From Marinomonas spartinae (GTDB taxonomy: Bacteria > Pseudomonadota > Gammaproteobacteria > Pseudomonadales > Marinomonadaceae), in contig NZ_JAEMUI010000012.1 of NCBI RefSeq assembly GCF_016461715.1, positions 1-64,000 of the forward strand: a stretch of DNA of 64,000 nucleotides. Direction: 5' to 3'. The translations under genes were made by a program, and so were the position numbers. Under the pieces are notes generated by a model, which saw only the letters and a program-made list of their open reading frames with translations, was not told where the DNA came from and did not search any database. Positions 1 to 9,255 of this stretch are shown here, one piece after another. Every line of letters begins with the position of its first letter. Position 1 is the stretch's first letter.

Positions 1-155
1 AAGTGATACAAAAAAAATTAAAAAAAACATTGAACTGTGTCTCTTTTTGGTTCATCTTATAATGGCTGATCATGACTTAGATCAATGTATCGCGTCTTTA
101 AGGCTGACAAATAAAAAAATAAACCGTGCGTTAAACAAATAGTGAGTTAGGTCAA
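1..155. other. Leader region upstream of paaF
   Basis: No gene is visible here. The stretch is AT-rich and must hold the promoter of the first paa operon or its downstream part, because the window starts here. A TATAAT hexamer lies at 58-63, but no -35 element at a normal 16-18 bp distance was found. The sequence TTAGATCAAT near 76-86 resembles half of an FNR/CRP-type site, which is weak evidence. No regulator gene (paaX or paaR) is present next to it. Confidence 0.3.
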
Positions 156-941
156 ATGTCCAATAGTCTATATAGCATGCTAGATGTTCATTCACCGGCC
201 AATGGTGTACAGCAAATTCAGTTACATCGTCCTGAAGCGCTAAATGCATTGACAACCGCCATGCTGGGTGAGTTGGCGCTGGCATTAGATGAAGCTGAAG
301 CGAATGAGTCAGTGAAAGTTGTCGTACTAACTGGTTCTGCCCGTGTGTTTGCGGCAGGGGCAGATGTAAAAGAAATGGCCGAGCGAGATATGGTGGGGAT
401 TCTAAAGGACCCTCGTCAACAAAGCTGGCAAAGTATCAGTCGTTTTCCTAAGCCCCTTATTGCAGCCATTAATGGTTACTGTTTAGGGGGTGGCTGCGAA
501 CTCGCAATGCACGCCGATATTCTTATCGCCGGAACCGATGCCAAATTTGGTCAGCCAGAGATTAATCTAGGCATCATGCCCGGAGCTGGTGGTACCCAAC
601 GCCTTGTACGCGCCGTCGGTAAATCCCTTGCCATGCAAATGGTACTGACAGGCCAGCCGATTAACGCGCTTCAAGCAAAAGAGGCGGGTCTTATTAGTGA
701 AATTACCCAACCAGAATTAACCCTTACCCGAGCGATGGAAGTCGCCTCCCAGATTGCTAAGAAAAGTCCATTGGCATTACGTCTTGCGAAAGAGTCCATA
801 CTAAAAGGCATGGAGACAGACCTCAGTACGGGTCTACGTTTCGAAAGGCATGCTTTTACGGTATTGGCTGGCACCAAAGACCGTGAAGAGGGCATTGCTG
901 CTTTCTTAGAAAAACGTCCTGCCAAATTTACGGGTCAATAA
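156..941 (+). CDS. paaF: 2,3-dehydroadipyl-CoA hydratase PaaF
   Basis: A 261-residue enoyl-CoA hydratase of the crotonase fold. In the phenylacetate pathway PaaF hydrates 2,3-dehydroadipyl-CoA to 3-hydroxyadipyl-CoA in the cytoplasm. The sequence shows the CoA-binding and oxyanion signature AAGADVKEMAE, the GYCLGGGCELAM block and the FGQPEINLGIMPGAGGTQR block that carry the oxyanion hole and the two catalytic glutamates of true hydratases. Length matches the family (about 255). It is first in paaFGHIJ and is followed after 68 bp by a second crotonase, PaaG. Presence of both acidic catalytic positions favours PaaF over the isomerase for this copy. Confidence 0.93.
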   Translation: MSNSLYSMLDVHSPANGVQQIQLHRPEALNALTTAMLGELALALDEAEANESVKVVVLTGSARVFAAGADVKEMAERDMVGILKDPRQQSWQSISRFPKPLIAAINGYCLGGGCELAMHADILIAGTDAKFGQPEINLGIMPGAGGTQRLVRAVGKSLAMQMVLTGQPINALQAKEAGLISEITQPELTLTRAMEVASQIAKKSPLALRLAKESILKGMETDLSTGLRFERHAFTVLAGTKDREEGIAAFLEKRPAKFTGQ

Positions 942-1009
942 TTTAGAAGAGGCCTTTGCACTACGCCGTGTTCAAAGTGTCCAACTATAATAATAGGAGC
1001 GTTATCTTA

Positions 1010-1801
1010 ATGAGCTTCCAACATATCTTATATTCAGTGGACTCGGGTGTGGCATTGCTTAGCCTGAATCGTCCTAAATCACTTAATAGTTTTAATGAGG
1101 CCATGCACTTAGAGGTGCGTGAGGCGTTTAAACAAATTAAAAGTGATAAACAAGTGCGTGCCTTGGTTTTGACTGGGGAAGGTCGAGGATTTTGTGCCGG
1201 ACAGGATTTGTCTGATCGCAATGTGGATCCCACTGCTGATGCACCCGACCTAGGTCTCTCAATCGAGAAATTTTACAACCCTCTGATTAAAGCCATTCAA
1301 GCCTTGCCTATGCCTGTTATCTGTGCGGTGAACGGTGTCGCAGCGGGGGCCGGTGCTAACCTTCCTCTAGCCTGTGATCTGATTATTGCGGCGCGTTCAG
1401 CCAAGTTTATCCAAGCGTTTTGTAAAATTGGGCTGATTCCAGACTCGGGTGGTACTTGGTTTTTGCCGCGCTTAGTAGGGATGGCAAAGGCAAAAGAAAT
1501 GGCGTTATTGGGTGAACCAGTCAGTGCCGACGCCGCGTTGGAAATGGGATTAGTCAACCGCGTTGTGGATGATGAATTACTTCGACAAGAAGCCTTAACC
1601 CTGGCTCAGCATTTGGCGACGCAACCTACAAAAGGGTTGGCTTATATTAAGCGGGCGTTAAATCAGACATTTGATCATGGCTTTGAAGAGCAATTGCTTT
1701 TAGAGCGTGATTTGCAGCGCTTAGCGGGACAAACCCAAGATTATCGTGAAGGGGTGGCTGCTTTTATGGCGAAACGTACTCCTGAGTTTAAAGGAGAATA
1801 A
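1010..1801 (+). CDS. paaG: 1,2-epoxyphenylacetyl-CoA isomerase PaaG
   Basis: A 263-residue crotonase-fold protein matching PaaG, which isomerises ring-1,2-epoxyphenylacetyl-CoA to the seven-membered oxepin-CoA and also acts as a delta3-delta2-enoyl-CoA isomerase. Visible motifs are GFCAGQDLSDR, NGVAAGAGANLPLACDL and IGLIPDSGGTWFLPR; the Asp of PDSGG replaces the second glutamate of hydratases, as expected for an isomerase. I chose the ATG at 1010 because AGGAGC lies 10-15 bp upstream and the resulting length fits the family; an in-frame upstream extension to 956 has no ribosome site. Its stop overlaps the paaH start by one base. Confidence 0.93.
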   Translation: MSFQHILYSVDSGVALLSLNRPKSLNSFNEAMHLEVREAFKQIKSDKQVRALVLTGEGRGFCAGQDLSDRNVDPTADAPDLGLSIEKFYNPLIKAIQALPMPVICAVNGVAAGAGANLPLACDLIIAARSAKFIQAFCKIGLIPDSGGTWFLPRLVGMAKAKEMALLGEPVSADAALEMGLVNRVVDDELLRQEALTLAQHLATQPTKGLAYIKRALNQTFDHGFEEQLLLERDLQRLAGQTQDYREGVAAFMAKRTPEFKGE

Positions 1802-3336
1802 TGATGGCTGCTTTAGACAAATCAATGATGATTGGTGTGATTGGGGCTGGTGCCATGGGCGCTGGCATTGCCCAAGTAGCGGCTCAATCAGGTCATATTG
1901 TGAAGCTTTATGATAATCGTGCTGATGCTGCAAAAGAAGCCATCGCTTCCATTGAAAAGCAACTGAAGCGCTTAGTCGAACGTAAAAAATTCACCCTAGA
2001 GCAAGTTCAGCAAACAGTCGCCAACCTACAAGTAGCAAATGAATTAGCGGATTTTGAACATGCTGGCCTAGTGATTGAGGCGATTGTTGAAAATAGGGAC
2101 GTGAAGCAAGCGGTCTTTGCGGAACTAGAGTCTATTTGCTCTGCACAATGTATTTTAGCGACAAACACCTCGTCTATTTCCATTACCCGTTTAGCAGCGG
2201 GAATGAAACATCCAGAGCGTATGGTGGGAATGCACTTCTTTAACCCCGCCCCGATTATGAAGCTGGTGGAAGTGGTCTCAGGTTTGGTTACCTCGAAAGA
2301 GATCGCGACAACGGTATTTGATACAGCAGCCGCTTGGGGGAAAGTCCCTGTGTATGCGGCATCGACACCGGGGTTCATTGTGAATCGAGTGGCACGTCCA
2401 TTTTATGCAGAAAGTCTGCGACTAAAGCAGGAACAGGTAGCCGATTGTGCGACGTTAGATGCCTTAATGCGCGAGGCGGGAGGCTTTCGAATGGGGGCCT
2501 TTGAACTGACTGATTTAATTGGTCAAGATGTTAACTATGCTGTGACCTGTTCGGTTTTTGATGCTTATTATGGTGACTTTCGTTTTCAACCTTCCTTGAT
2601 TCAAAAAGATTTGGTCGATGCCGGTTACCTTGGTCGTAAAAGTGGCGAAGGCTTTTACTCTTATAAAGAAGGTGCGGTAAAACCTGAGCCGCATTGTGTT
2701 CCTCCTTCCCATCATCCTGCGCCTTCATGTGTGGCTATGGGGAACCTTGATGCTCTGTCTGCATTAGTTATGCGTCTCAGTGGTGCGGGCATTACCATCG
2801 AGCAAAACCCTTCATCAGCGCTTAATGCTTTAAAAATCGGCGATGCGACAGTGGTATTGACCGATGGACGCATGGCAAGCGAGCGAGCCAATAGCGAGTC
2901 GCTAGAGAATTTGGTGCTAGTGGATCTGGCTTTGGATTATCAAAAGACAACACATCTTGCTTTATCACGTGCTCACAATACGCCAGATGATGTTTTTCAA
3001 CAGGTCGTTGATGCGTTCTTTGCCGCAGGGATTAAGGTTTCCGAGATAACGGATTCTCCTGCTTTGGTGGTGATGCGTACCGTTGCCATGTTGGCGAACG
3101 AAGCAGCGGATGCCGTACTAAATGGTGTGTCCAGTGTGGAAGGGGTCGATAACGCGATGCGCTACGGCGTGAATTATCCACTAGGGCTACTGGCATGGGC
3201 TGATCGGATTGGTATTGACCGTGTCCAGCAGGTGCTTAATGCCTTGCAATCTTCTTACGGGGAAGATCGTTATCGAACCTCTCTACTGTTGAAGCGATTG
3301 TCAGATCAAGGGAAAGGGTTTTATGAAAACAAATAA
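1801..3336 (+). CDS. paaH: 3-hydroxyadipyl-CoA dehydrogenase PaaH
   Basis: A 511-residue NAD-dependent 3-hydroxyacyl-CoA dehydrogenase that oxidises 3-hydroxyadipyl-CoA to 3-oxoadipyl-CoA. The N-terminal Rossmann motif GVIGAGAMGAGIAQVAA starts near residue 13. The catalytic HFFNPAPIMKLVEVV block is near residue 145, and two 3HCDH C-terminal domains follow (near 190-290 and 405-500), which gives the long form typical of the phenylacetate family. Two adjacent ATG codons (1801 and 1804) follow AAAGGAG; either could be used. The gene overlaps paaG by one base and paaI by 14 bases, so translation is probably coupled. Confidence 0.94.
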   Translation: MMAALDKSMMIGVIGAGAMGAGIAQVAAQSGHIVKLYDNRADAAKEAIASIEKQLKRLVERKKFTLEQVQQTVANLQVANELADFEHAGLVIEAIVENRDVKQAVFAELESICSAQCILATNTSSISITRLAAGMKHPERMVGMHFFNPAPIMKLVEVVSGLVTSKEIATTVFDTAAAWGKVPVYAASTPGFIVNRVARPFYAESLRLKQEQVADCATLDALMREAGGFRMGAFELTDLIGQDVNYAVTCSVFDAYYGDFRFQPSLIQKDLVDAGYLGRKSGEGFYSYKEGAVKPEPHCVPPSHHPAPSCVAMGNLDALSALVMRLSGAGITIEQNPSSALNALKIGDATVVLTDGRMASERANSESLENLVLVDLALDYQKTTHLALSRAHNTPDDVFQQVVDAFFAAGIKVSEITDSPALVVMRTVAMLANEAADAVLNGVSSVEGVDNAMRYGVNYPLGLLAWADRIGIDRVQQVLNALQSSYGEDRYRTSLLLKRLSDQGKGFYENK

Positions 3337-3787
3337 CGATACTCAAACCGATGCACTTGTGCTGGCAAAAGAGTGCGCTCAGGAACTTTATCGCCGTGAT
3401 GTGGCAACACAACATCTGAACATTGAGTTGCTGGATTCGGCACCTGGCGAGTCTTTGGTCAAAATGACCGTGCAAGACTTTATGCTGCAAGGGCATAAAA
3501 CCTGTCATGGTGGCTATATGTTTACCTTGGCGGATTCGGCCTTTGCGTTTGCTTGTAATACCTATAACCAACCGACCGTTGCCCTTGGTTGTTCCATTGA
3601 TTATGTCGCTCCCGCTTTTCAAGGGGATGTACTGACAGCAAGATGCCATGAGAAAAGTCGTGGTGGCCGTACCGGAAATTACGATGTCGAGATTCATAAC
3701 CAACAAGATCAATTGATCGCTCTATTTCACGGTAAATCTTACCGCCTTAAAGGTGAAATACTTTCACAGGAGAACGTAAATGACTGA
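3323..3787 (+). CDS. paaI: Hydroxyphenylacetyl-CoA thioesterase PaaI
   Basis: A 154-residue hotdog-fold thioesterase. PaaI hydrolyses CoA esters that accumulate when the phenylacetate pathway stalls and so rescues CoA. The signature HGGYMFTLADSAFAFACN (about residue 64-81) contains the catalytic acidic residue on the long helix, and the AFQGDVLTARCHEKSRGGRTG stretch near 110 is typical of the family. It lies within the operon, starting inside the last codons of paaH and overlapping paaJ by 8 bases. Length is slightly above the usual 140 because of an N-terminal extension rich in polar residues. Confidence 0.92.
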   Translation: MKTNNDTQTDALVLAKECAQELYRRDVATQHLNIELLDSAPGESLVKMTVQDFMLQGHKTCHGGYMFTLADSAFAFACNTYNQPTVALGCSIDYVAPAFQGDVLTARCHEKSRGGRTGNYDVEIHNQQDQLIALFHGKSYRLKGEILSQENVND

Positions 3788-4994
3788 TGCGCTTATTATT
3801 GATGCTATTCGTACGCCAATCGGACGTTACGGTGGTGCGCTTTCTAAAGTCAGGGCAGACGATTTGGGGGCCATTCCTATTAGAACACTCATGGAACGAA
3901 ACCCGACAGTGGATTGGTCAAAAGTTGATGATGTCTTGTATGGCTGTGCGAACCAAGCTGGTGAAGACAATCGCAATGTGGCGCGCATGTCTTCCTTGTT
4001 AGCAGGGCTGCCACATAATGTGCCAGGCTCGACGATAAACCGTTTGTGTGGTTCTGGTATGGATGCGGTTGGCGCGGCGGCCAGAGCCATTCGCGCTGGC
4101 GAAGCGGGATTGATGATTGCCGGTGGCGTGGAGTCCATGTCGCGAGCTCCGTTTGTTGTAGGAAAAGCGGATCAAGCTTTTTCTCGTCAAGCAGAAATGT
4201 ATGACACGACCATTGGCTGGCGCTTTGTGAACAAGCTGATGAAGGAGCAATATGGCGTCCACTCTATGCCTGAAACCGCTGAAAACGTGGCGGAAGATTT
4301 TCGCATTTCCCGTGCTGATCAAGATTTATTCGCGGTGCGTAGTCAGCAAAAAACCGCAATTGCTCAAGAGAATGGGCGTTTATCGCAAGAGATTGTGCCC
4401 GTTGTTATTCCGCAACGTAAAGGTGACCCAGTCGTAGTGAGTCAGGATGAGCATCCTCGCGCAGACACTAGCTTAGAAGTATTGTCGAAGCTTGGAACGC
4501 CTTTTCGAAAAGATGGCAACGGATCCGTTACCGCAGGAAATGCGTCGGGTGTGAATGATGGGGCTTGTGCTTTGTTGTTGGCAAGTGAAGCGGTCGCTAA
4601 GGCCTACGGCTTAAAAGCCCGTGGACGAGTATTAGGGATGGCGGCGGCGGGGGTTGAACCGCGCATTATGGGAATCGGTCCCGCTCCGGCGTCTAAAAAG
4701 GTGCTCGAACAAGTCGGTCTTACCCTAGCAGATATGGATGTTATTGAATTAAACGAAGCCTTTGCATCGCAAAGCTTGGCGGTATTGCGTGAACTGGGTT
4801 TAGCCGATGACGATGCTCGAGTCAATCCAAACGGTGGTGCCATTGCATTAGGTCATCCACTGGGAATGAGCGGTGCGCGACTGATCACAACGGCGTTGAA
4901 TGAGTTGGAAGTTAAACAGAAGCGTTATGCCTTGTGCACTATGTGTATTGGTGTAGGGCAGGGGATAGCAATGGTGATTGAGCGCTTAAATTAA
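3780..4994 (+). CDS. paaJ: 3-oxoadipyl-CoA/3-oxo-5,6-dehydrosuberyl-CoA thiolase PaaJ
   Basis: A 404-residue thiolase that performs both CoA-dependent cleavages of the pathway, releasing acetyl-CoA and finally succinyl-CoA. The nucleophilic Cys90 is in the motif INRLCGSGMDA. The second catalytic region GGAIALGHPLGMSGAR and the C-terminal CTMCIGVGQG with the acid/base cysteine are intact. The start overlaps paaI by 8 bases and follows AGGAG. It closes the first gene block; about 150 bp with a weak hairpin separate it from paaK. Confidence 0.94.
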   Translation: MTDALIIDAIRTPIGRYGGALSKVRADDLGAIPIRTLMERNPTVDWSKVDDVLYGCANQAGEDNRNVARMSSLLAGLPHNVPGSTINRLCGSGMDAVGAAARAIRAGEAGLMIAGGVESMSRAPFVVGKADQAFSRQAEMYDTTIGWRFVNKLMKEQYGVHSMPETAENVAEDFRISRADQDLFAVRSQQKTAIAQENGRLSQEIVPVVIPQRKGDPVVVSQDEHPRADTSLEVLSKLGTPFRKDGNGSVTAGNASGVNDGACALLLASEAVAKAYGLKARGRVLGMAAAGVEPRIMGIGPAPASKKVLEQVGLTLADMDVIELNEAFASQSLAVLRELGLADDDARVNPNGGAIALGHPLGMSGARLITTALNELEVKQKRYALCTMCIGVGQGIAMVIERLN

Positions 4995-5146
4995 GGCTCT
5001 GTTCGTGACGTCGTGGCGTTGTGGGCCACGCCGTAGTCGTAAAAAATTAATGAATCTAGACGTCAAAATCATGAGGTTGTATTACCAAGAGTGAATGCAA
5101 CCGTGAAGACTGAATTCTAAAAATAATAAATAGAGAGAGTGTAATA
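4995..5146. other. Intergenic region paaJ-paaK
   Basis: No gene. A short hairpin with arms CGTGGC and GCCACG near 5032-5050, followed by a run of A after 5060, could weaken read-through from paaJ. A GAGAGAG-type ribosome site lies just before paaK. No clear promoter could be assigned by eye. Confidence 0.3.
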
Positions 5147-6466
5147 ATGGATATTCGTAGCCGGTTTAATCCAGATCAACTTGACCCAATGGAAGTTGCT
5201 AGTATTGATGAGTTGCGAGCCCATCAATTAGAGCGTTTGCAGTGGTCGGTGAATCATGCCTATAACAATGTTCCTATGTATAAACAGCGTTTTGATCAGT
5301 TGGGGTTGCACCCAGACGATATTAAAACCTTGGACGATCTTGCCAAACTTCCTTTCACTACCAAATCAGATCTACGTGATAACTATCCATTCGGAATGTT
5401 TGCCACACCCGTGAATCAACTGGTTCGCCTTCACGCTTCAAGTGGTACAACGGGTAAACCAACGGTCGTTGGATACACCCAAAATGACATCGATAATTGG
5501 GCCAATATTGTGGCTCGCTCGATCCGTGCTGCGGGCGGACGCAAAGGGGATATTTTGCACAATGCCTATGGTTACGGTTTGTTTACTGGGGGCCTGGGGG
5601 CACATTATGGTGCCGAGCGTCTTGGTTGCACGGTAATCCCTATGTCTGGTGGGCAAACCGAAAAGCAAGTGCGTCTGATTCAAGATTTTCAGCCTGACAT
5701 TATTATGGTGACGCCATCTTATATGTTGAATTTGCTGGATGAAATGGAAAAACAAGGTATTGATCCCCTCGGCCTTAAGCTACGCCTAGGCATTTTTGGT
5801 GCTGAGCCGTGGACGCATGAGTTACGCCGTTCAGTTGAAGAGCGAGCCGGTATCCGTGCCATGGATATTTATGGCTTGTCGGAAATTATGGGACCAGGGG
5901 TGGCGATGGAATGCGCAGAAAGTCAGGATGGACCAACGGTATGGGAAGATCATTTCTATCCTGAAATTGTTGATCCAAATACGGGTGAAGTATTGCCAGA
6001 TGGTGAGATGGGAGAATTGGTGTTTACCAGCCTCAGTAAAGAAGCTCTGCCAATGATTCGTTACCGTACACGGGATTTAACTCGCTTATTACCGGGCACC
6101 GCTCGTCGCATGCGCCGCATTGACAAAATTACTGGCAGAAGCGATGACATGATGATTATTCGTGGGGTGAACGTTTTTCCAACGCAAATCGAAGAAGAAG
6201 TGATTAAAGTAAATCATTTTTCAGAGAGCTATGAAATACATTTGTATCGCAAAGGGAATATGGATGGTATGGATGTGCATGTTGAACTGCGTCCTGAATG
6301 TGCGGATTTTGATGAGCAAAAAATCAACGACGCAATCAATCAGTTGCGCCACCATGTGAAGTCGTCTGTGGGCATTAGTATCAACGTTAAGCTCAGAGAA
6401 ATAGGCACTATTGCTCGTTCAGAGGGTAAGGCCAAACATGTTTATGATGAGCGAGCGTCCGCTTAA
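5147..6466 (+). CDS. paaK: Phenylacetate-CoA ligase PaaK
   Basis: A 439-residue AMP-forming ligase of the ANL superfamily that activates phenylacetate with ATP and CoA, the committed first step of the pathway. The P-loop-like motif SSGTTGKPTVVGYTQ is near residue 99-113, and the adenylate-binding YGLSEIMGPGVA near 243. The C-terminal hinge motif TGRSDDMMIIRGVNVFP (about 328-344) and the last domain are complete. Length equals the E. coli enzyme (437). AGAGAG precedes the ATG. It is followed by a terminator-like hairpin, so it may be transcribed as the end of the first block or alone. Confidence 0.95.
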   Translation: MDIRSRFNPDQLDPMEVASIDELRAHQLERLQWSVNHAYNNVPMYKQRFDQLGLHPDDIKTLDDLAKLPFTTKSDLRDNYPFGMFATPVNQLVRLHASSGTTGKPTVVGYTQNDIDNWANIVARSIRAAGGRKGDILHNAYGYGLFTGGLGAHYGAERLGCTVIPMSGGQTEKQVRLIQDFQPDIIMVTPSYMLNLLDEMEKQGIDPLGLKLRLGIFGAEPWTHELRRSVEERAGIRAMDIYGLSEIMGPGVAMECAESQDGPTVWEDHFYPEIVDPNTGEVLPDGEMGELVFTSLSKEALPMIRYRTRDLTRLLPGTARRMRRIDKITGRSDDMMIIRGVNVFPTQIEEEVIKVNHFSESYEIHLYRKGNMDGMDVHVELRPECADFDEQKINDAINQLRHHVKSSVGISINVKLREIGTIARSEGKAKHVYDERASA

Positions 6467-6497
6467 CGATCTTTTTCTTGTTTGATAGTAGAGAGTT

Positions 6498-6527
6498 GCC
6501 TCTTTTGAGGAAGAAAGAGGCTTTATT
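6498..6527 (+). terminator. Terminator after paaK
   Basis: Arms GCCTCTTT (6498-6505) and AAAGAGGC (6514-6521) form an 8-bp stem with an 8-base loop, followed by TTTATT. This resembles a rho-independent terminator, and the paaABCDE operon begins after it with its own control region. Confidence 0.65.
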
Positions 6528-6540
6528 ATCGATTATTATG

Positions 6541-6586
6541 ATACATTAATTTAAAAAAATATTGTTTTATTGTGTCGTTAATGTAT
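6541..6586. promoter_or_regulatory. Candidate operator of paaABCDE
   Basis: A 9-bp inverted repeat, ATACATTAA at 6541-6549 and TTAATGTAT at 6578-6586, flanks an AT-rich spacer about 50-100 bp upstream of paaA. The symmetry suggests a dimeric regulator site, but the arms do not match a paa regulator site I know, and no regulator gene is near. This is inference from position and symmetry only. Confidence 0.3.
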
Positions 6587-6636
6587 TCTTATAAGAAAGC
6601 AATAGAGTTCATTGCTACGACTTTGCGGAGGTTTGT

Positions 6637-7629
6637 ATGTATGCACAACAAGTTGAAACAGGGGTGAAAGCGGTAAAATCCTTGGCTGAAATGGGGCCAG
6701 AAGAAAGGGCCTTTCAGGAAAAAATTGATGCCGAGATTAAAATCGAGGCAAAAAACTGGATGCCAGATAACTATCGTAAGACCTTGATTCGTCAAATTTC
6801 GCAACATGCTCACTCAGAAATTGTGGGAATGTTGCCAGAAGGTAACTGGGTCACACGTGCCCCAACCTTGAAACGTAAATTGCAACTGATGGCGAAAATT
6901 CAGGATGAAGCCGGGCACGGTTTGTATCTGTATAGCGCAATGGAAACCTTGGGCGCAGATCGTGATGAAGAGATCGAAAAGCTTCATTCCGGTCGTGCTA
7001 AATACTCCAGTATTTTTAACTATCCCACCTTAAATTGGGCGGATATGGGAGCCGTGGGTTGGCTAGTCGATGGTGCTGCTATTGTCAATCAGGTGGTGTT
7101 GCAGCGTACGTCCTATGGTCCTTATTCACGTGCCATGATTCGTATTTGTAAGGAAGAAAGTTTCCACCAGCGCCAAGGTTACGAAATCCTTTTGCATATG
7201 ATGCGCCACGGCACGCAAGCGCAAAAAGACATGGTGCAAGACGCAATCAATCGCTTGTGGTGGCCATCGCTAATGATGTTTGGTCCAAGTGATGCGGAGT
7301 CGCCAAACTCAGCCCAATCCATGGCATGGAAAATCAAGCGTCACACCAATGATGAACTGCGTCAACGCTTTATCGATCAGACGGTTCCTCAGTTAGAAAT
7401 ATTGGGTTGTACAGCGCCAGATCCAGACTTGAAGTGGAATGAAGAGCGCGGTCATTACGACTTTGGAGAAATCCAATGGGAAGAGTTCTACGAGGTACTG
7501 AAAGGTAATGGGCCTTGTAATCGCGAACGCTTGGAAACACGCCGAAATGCCATCCAAGACGGAGCGTGGGTACGTGAAGCGGCGGTCGCTCATGCCAACA
7601 AAAAACAAAAACAACAGGCTGCAGCCTAA
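6637..7629 (+). CDS. paaA: Phenylacetyl-CoA epoxidase catalytic subunit PaaA
   Basis: A 330-residue ferritin-like di-iron oxygenase subunit. With PaaC it forms the heterodimer core that epoxidises phenylacetyl-CoA, using electrons from PaaE. The iron-ligand motifs [10 protein letters not shown] (ExxH, about residue 92-101) and [11 protein letters not shown] (about 170-180) are present. TTGCGGAGG lies 8-16 bp before the ATG at 6637. Length is like the family (about 310-330), with a Lys/Gln/Ala-rich tail. It opens the paaABCDE block, with paaB 19 bp downstream. Confidence 0.95.
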   Translation: MYAQQVETGVKAVKSLAEMGPEERAFQEKIDAEIKIEAKNWMPDNYRKTLIRQISQHAHSEIVGMLPEGNWVTRAPTLKRKLQLMAKIQDEAGHGLYLYSAMETLGADRDEEIEKLHSGRAKYSSIFNYPTLNWADMGAVGWLVDGAAIVNQVVLQRTSYGPYSRAMIRICKEESFHQRQGYEILLHMMRHGTQAQKDMVQDAINRLWWPSLMMFGPSDAESPNSAQSMAWKIKRHTNDELRQRFIDQTVPQLEILGCTAPDPDLKWNEERGHYDFGEIQWEEFYEVLKGNGPCNRERLETRRNAIQDGAWVREAAVAHANKKQKQQAAA

Positions 7630-7648
7630 CGAATTTGAGGTATTTACC

Positions 7649-7930
7649 ATGTCTGAATGGACACTTTTTGAAGTCTTTATCCGCAGTAAGCACGGTCTTA
7701 ATCACAAGCATGTGGGCAGTGTGCATGCAGCCGATGCTGAAATGGCCATTGAAAATGCACGAGATTTGTACACACGCCGCAATGAAGGTGTGAGTATTTG
7801 GGTTGTGCCATCCGCCGCCATTACGGCAACGGCGAGTGATGAGAAAGAGCCTTTGTTTGATCCAGCAGAAGACAAAGTCTACCGTCATGCCAGTTTTTAT
7901 GAATTGCCCGATGAAGTCGGACATATGTGA
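7649..7930 (+). CDS. paaB: Phenylacetyl-CoA epoxidase subunit PaaB
   Basis: A 93-residue subunit that bridges PaaAC units in the epoxidase complex. The family start MSEWTLFEVFIRSKHGLNH and the conserved HVGSVHAADAEMAIENARD stretch are clear. I set the start at 7649, after the paaA stop and a GAGG ribosome site; the reading frame stays open far upstream inside paaA, but that part is not PaaB-like. paaC follows after 7 bp. Confidence 0.95.
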   Translation: MSEWTLFEVFIRSKHGLNHKHVGSVHAADAEMAIENARDLYTRRNEGVSIWVVPSAAITATASDEKEPLFDPAEDKVYRHASFYELPDEVGHM

Positions 7931-7937
7931 GGTGGTT

Positions 7938-8699
7938 ATGACACAGTACGATGAATTAACCGAGTTTTTACTGCGCCTCGGCGACAGCGCCTTGATCCAA
8001 GCTCAGCGCTTGTGTGAATGGACAGGCCGCGCCCCAGCTATTGAAGAAGAAATGGGGATGATGAACGTTGGGCTTGATTTGGTAGGCCAAGCGCGCAATT
8101 GGTATGAATATGCGGCTGAGCGTATTAACGATGGCACCGATGCCGATGTATTAGCGTTTCGTCGTGATGAGCGTGCGTTCCGCAACTTGTTATTAGTTGA
8201 ACAACCAAATGGTGATTTTGCCGTCACCATGACAAAGCAGTTTTTTTATGACGCTTGGCAATTTCACCTACTGACAATACTTAAAGACGCAAAAGACGAG
8301 CGCATTTCAGCGATTGCCACAAAGTCATTAAAAGAAGTGATCTACCATTTGCGTCGTTCTTCTCAATGGGTTGAGCGTTTAGGAGACGGTACTGACGAAA
8401 GCCATCAACGCATGGAAAAAGCGATTGATGCGGTTTGGCGCTTTACTGTTGAGTTGGTTGAGAAAAACGCTGCCGAGATGGCTTTAGCTGAGTCGGGTGA
8501 TATCCCATCCCTTGCCGAGCTGCCTGAGCAATGGTTAGCGACAGTCAATAAGGTCTTCGCTAAAGCGACCTTGACGGTTCCTGATGCACCAAGCACTTTC
8601 TATTTGAGTGCGCGAACTGGCATGCATACTGAGTATTTGGGCATCTTATTAGCAGAAATGCAATTCTTACAACGAGCATATCCCGATGCGAGCTGGTGA
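7938..8699 (+). CDS. paaC: Phenylacetyl-CoA epoxidase structural subunit PaaC
   Basis: A 253-residue ferritin-like protein, the non-catalytic partner of PaaA that stabilises the di-iron core. The segment EEEMGMMNVGLDLVGQARNW near residue 36-55 is typical, and the later part shows the helical FFYDAWQFHLL region. Start at ATG 7938 is preceded by GAGGTGG; the frame is open upstream inside paaB but starts there would overlap paaB heavily. The C-terminus overlaps paaD by 14 bases. Confidence 0.94.
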   Translation: MTQYDELTEFLLRLGDSALIQAQRLCEWTGRAPAIEEEMGMMNVGLDLVGQARNWYEYAAERINDGTDADVLAFRRDERAFRNLLLVEQPNGDFAVTMTKQFFYDAWQFHLLTILKDAKDERISAIATKSLKEVIYHLRRSSQWVERLGDGTDESHQRMEKAIDAVWRFTVELVEKNAAEMALAESGDIPSLAELPEQWLATVNKVFAKATLTVPDAPSTFYLSARTGMHTEYLGILLAEMQFLQRAYPDASW

Positions 8700-9219
8700 G
8701 TTAATTACCACCGACCAACAGGGTCGTTCTGGAGGCGAGGCCGATATCCAGCAAGCCTACAAGGTGCTGGAAGAGGTAATGGATCCAGAAGTGCCGGTGG
8801 TGAGTGTCATGGACCTTGGTATCGTGCGGGACGTCAGTTGGGTTGATGGGCACCTTAAGGTGGTTGTGACACCAACTTATTCAGGCTGTCCCGCGACGGA
8901 ATATATCGAAACATCGATACGGGATGCGCTGCAAGAAGCGGGTTTTGCTCATCCGAAAGTATCCCAGCGCTTAGACCCTGCTTGGACAACGGATTGGATT
9001 AACGAACAAGGTCGAAATCGCCTTAAAGCATACGGCATCGCTCCCCCAGTTGGGAGCTCAAATAAGCGCTCTTTGTTGTCGGGAATAACACAAGTTGAAT
9101 GCCCACATTGTGGCAGCAAAGACACGGAGCAAATCAGTGAATTCGGCTCGACAGCCTGTAAAGCGTTATATCGCTGTAAGTCCTGTTTAGAACCGTTTGA
9201 CTATTTTAAATGCATTTGA
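8686..9219 (+). CDS. paaD: Phenylacetate pathway protein PaaD (MIP18/DUF59 plus zinc ribbon)
   Basis: A 177-residue protein with an N-terminal MIP18/DUF59 domain containing DPEVPVVSVMDLGIVRDV and the YSGCPATEYIE motif. Its C-terminal ribbon carries four cysteines in two CxxC pairs (CPHCGSKD and CKSCLEPFDYFKC). PaaD is needed for epoxidase activity, probably in iron or Fe-S maturation. It starts inside the end of paaC, consistent with coupled translation. Confidence 0.93.
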   Translation: MRAGELITTDQQGRSGGEADIQQAYKVLEEVMDPEVPVVSVMDLGIVRDVSWVDGHLKVVVTPTYSGCPATEYIETSIRDALQEAGFAHPKVSQRLDPAWTTDWINEQGRNRLKAYGIAPPVGSSNKRSLLSGITQVECPHCGSKDTEQISEFGSTACKALYRCKSCLEPFDYFKCI

Positions 9220-9255
9220 GCCATAGATAACAATAATTTGGCCGTGGAGACACAG

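Noticed and set aside
30..63. Sigma-70 promoter TTGAAC/TATAAT before paaF
   Set aside because: The spacing between the two hexamers is 22 bp, too long for a normal promoter.
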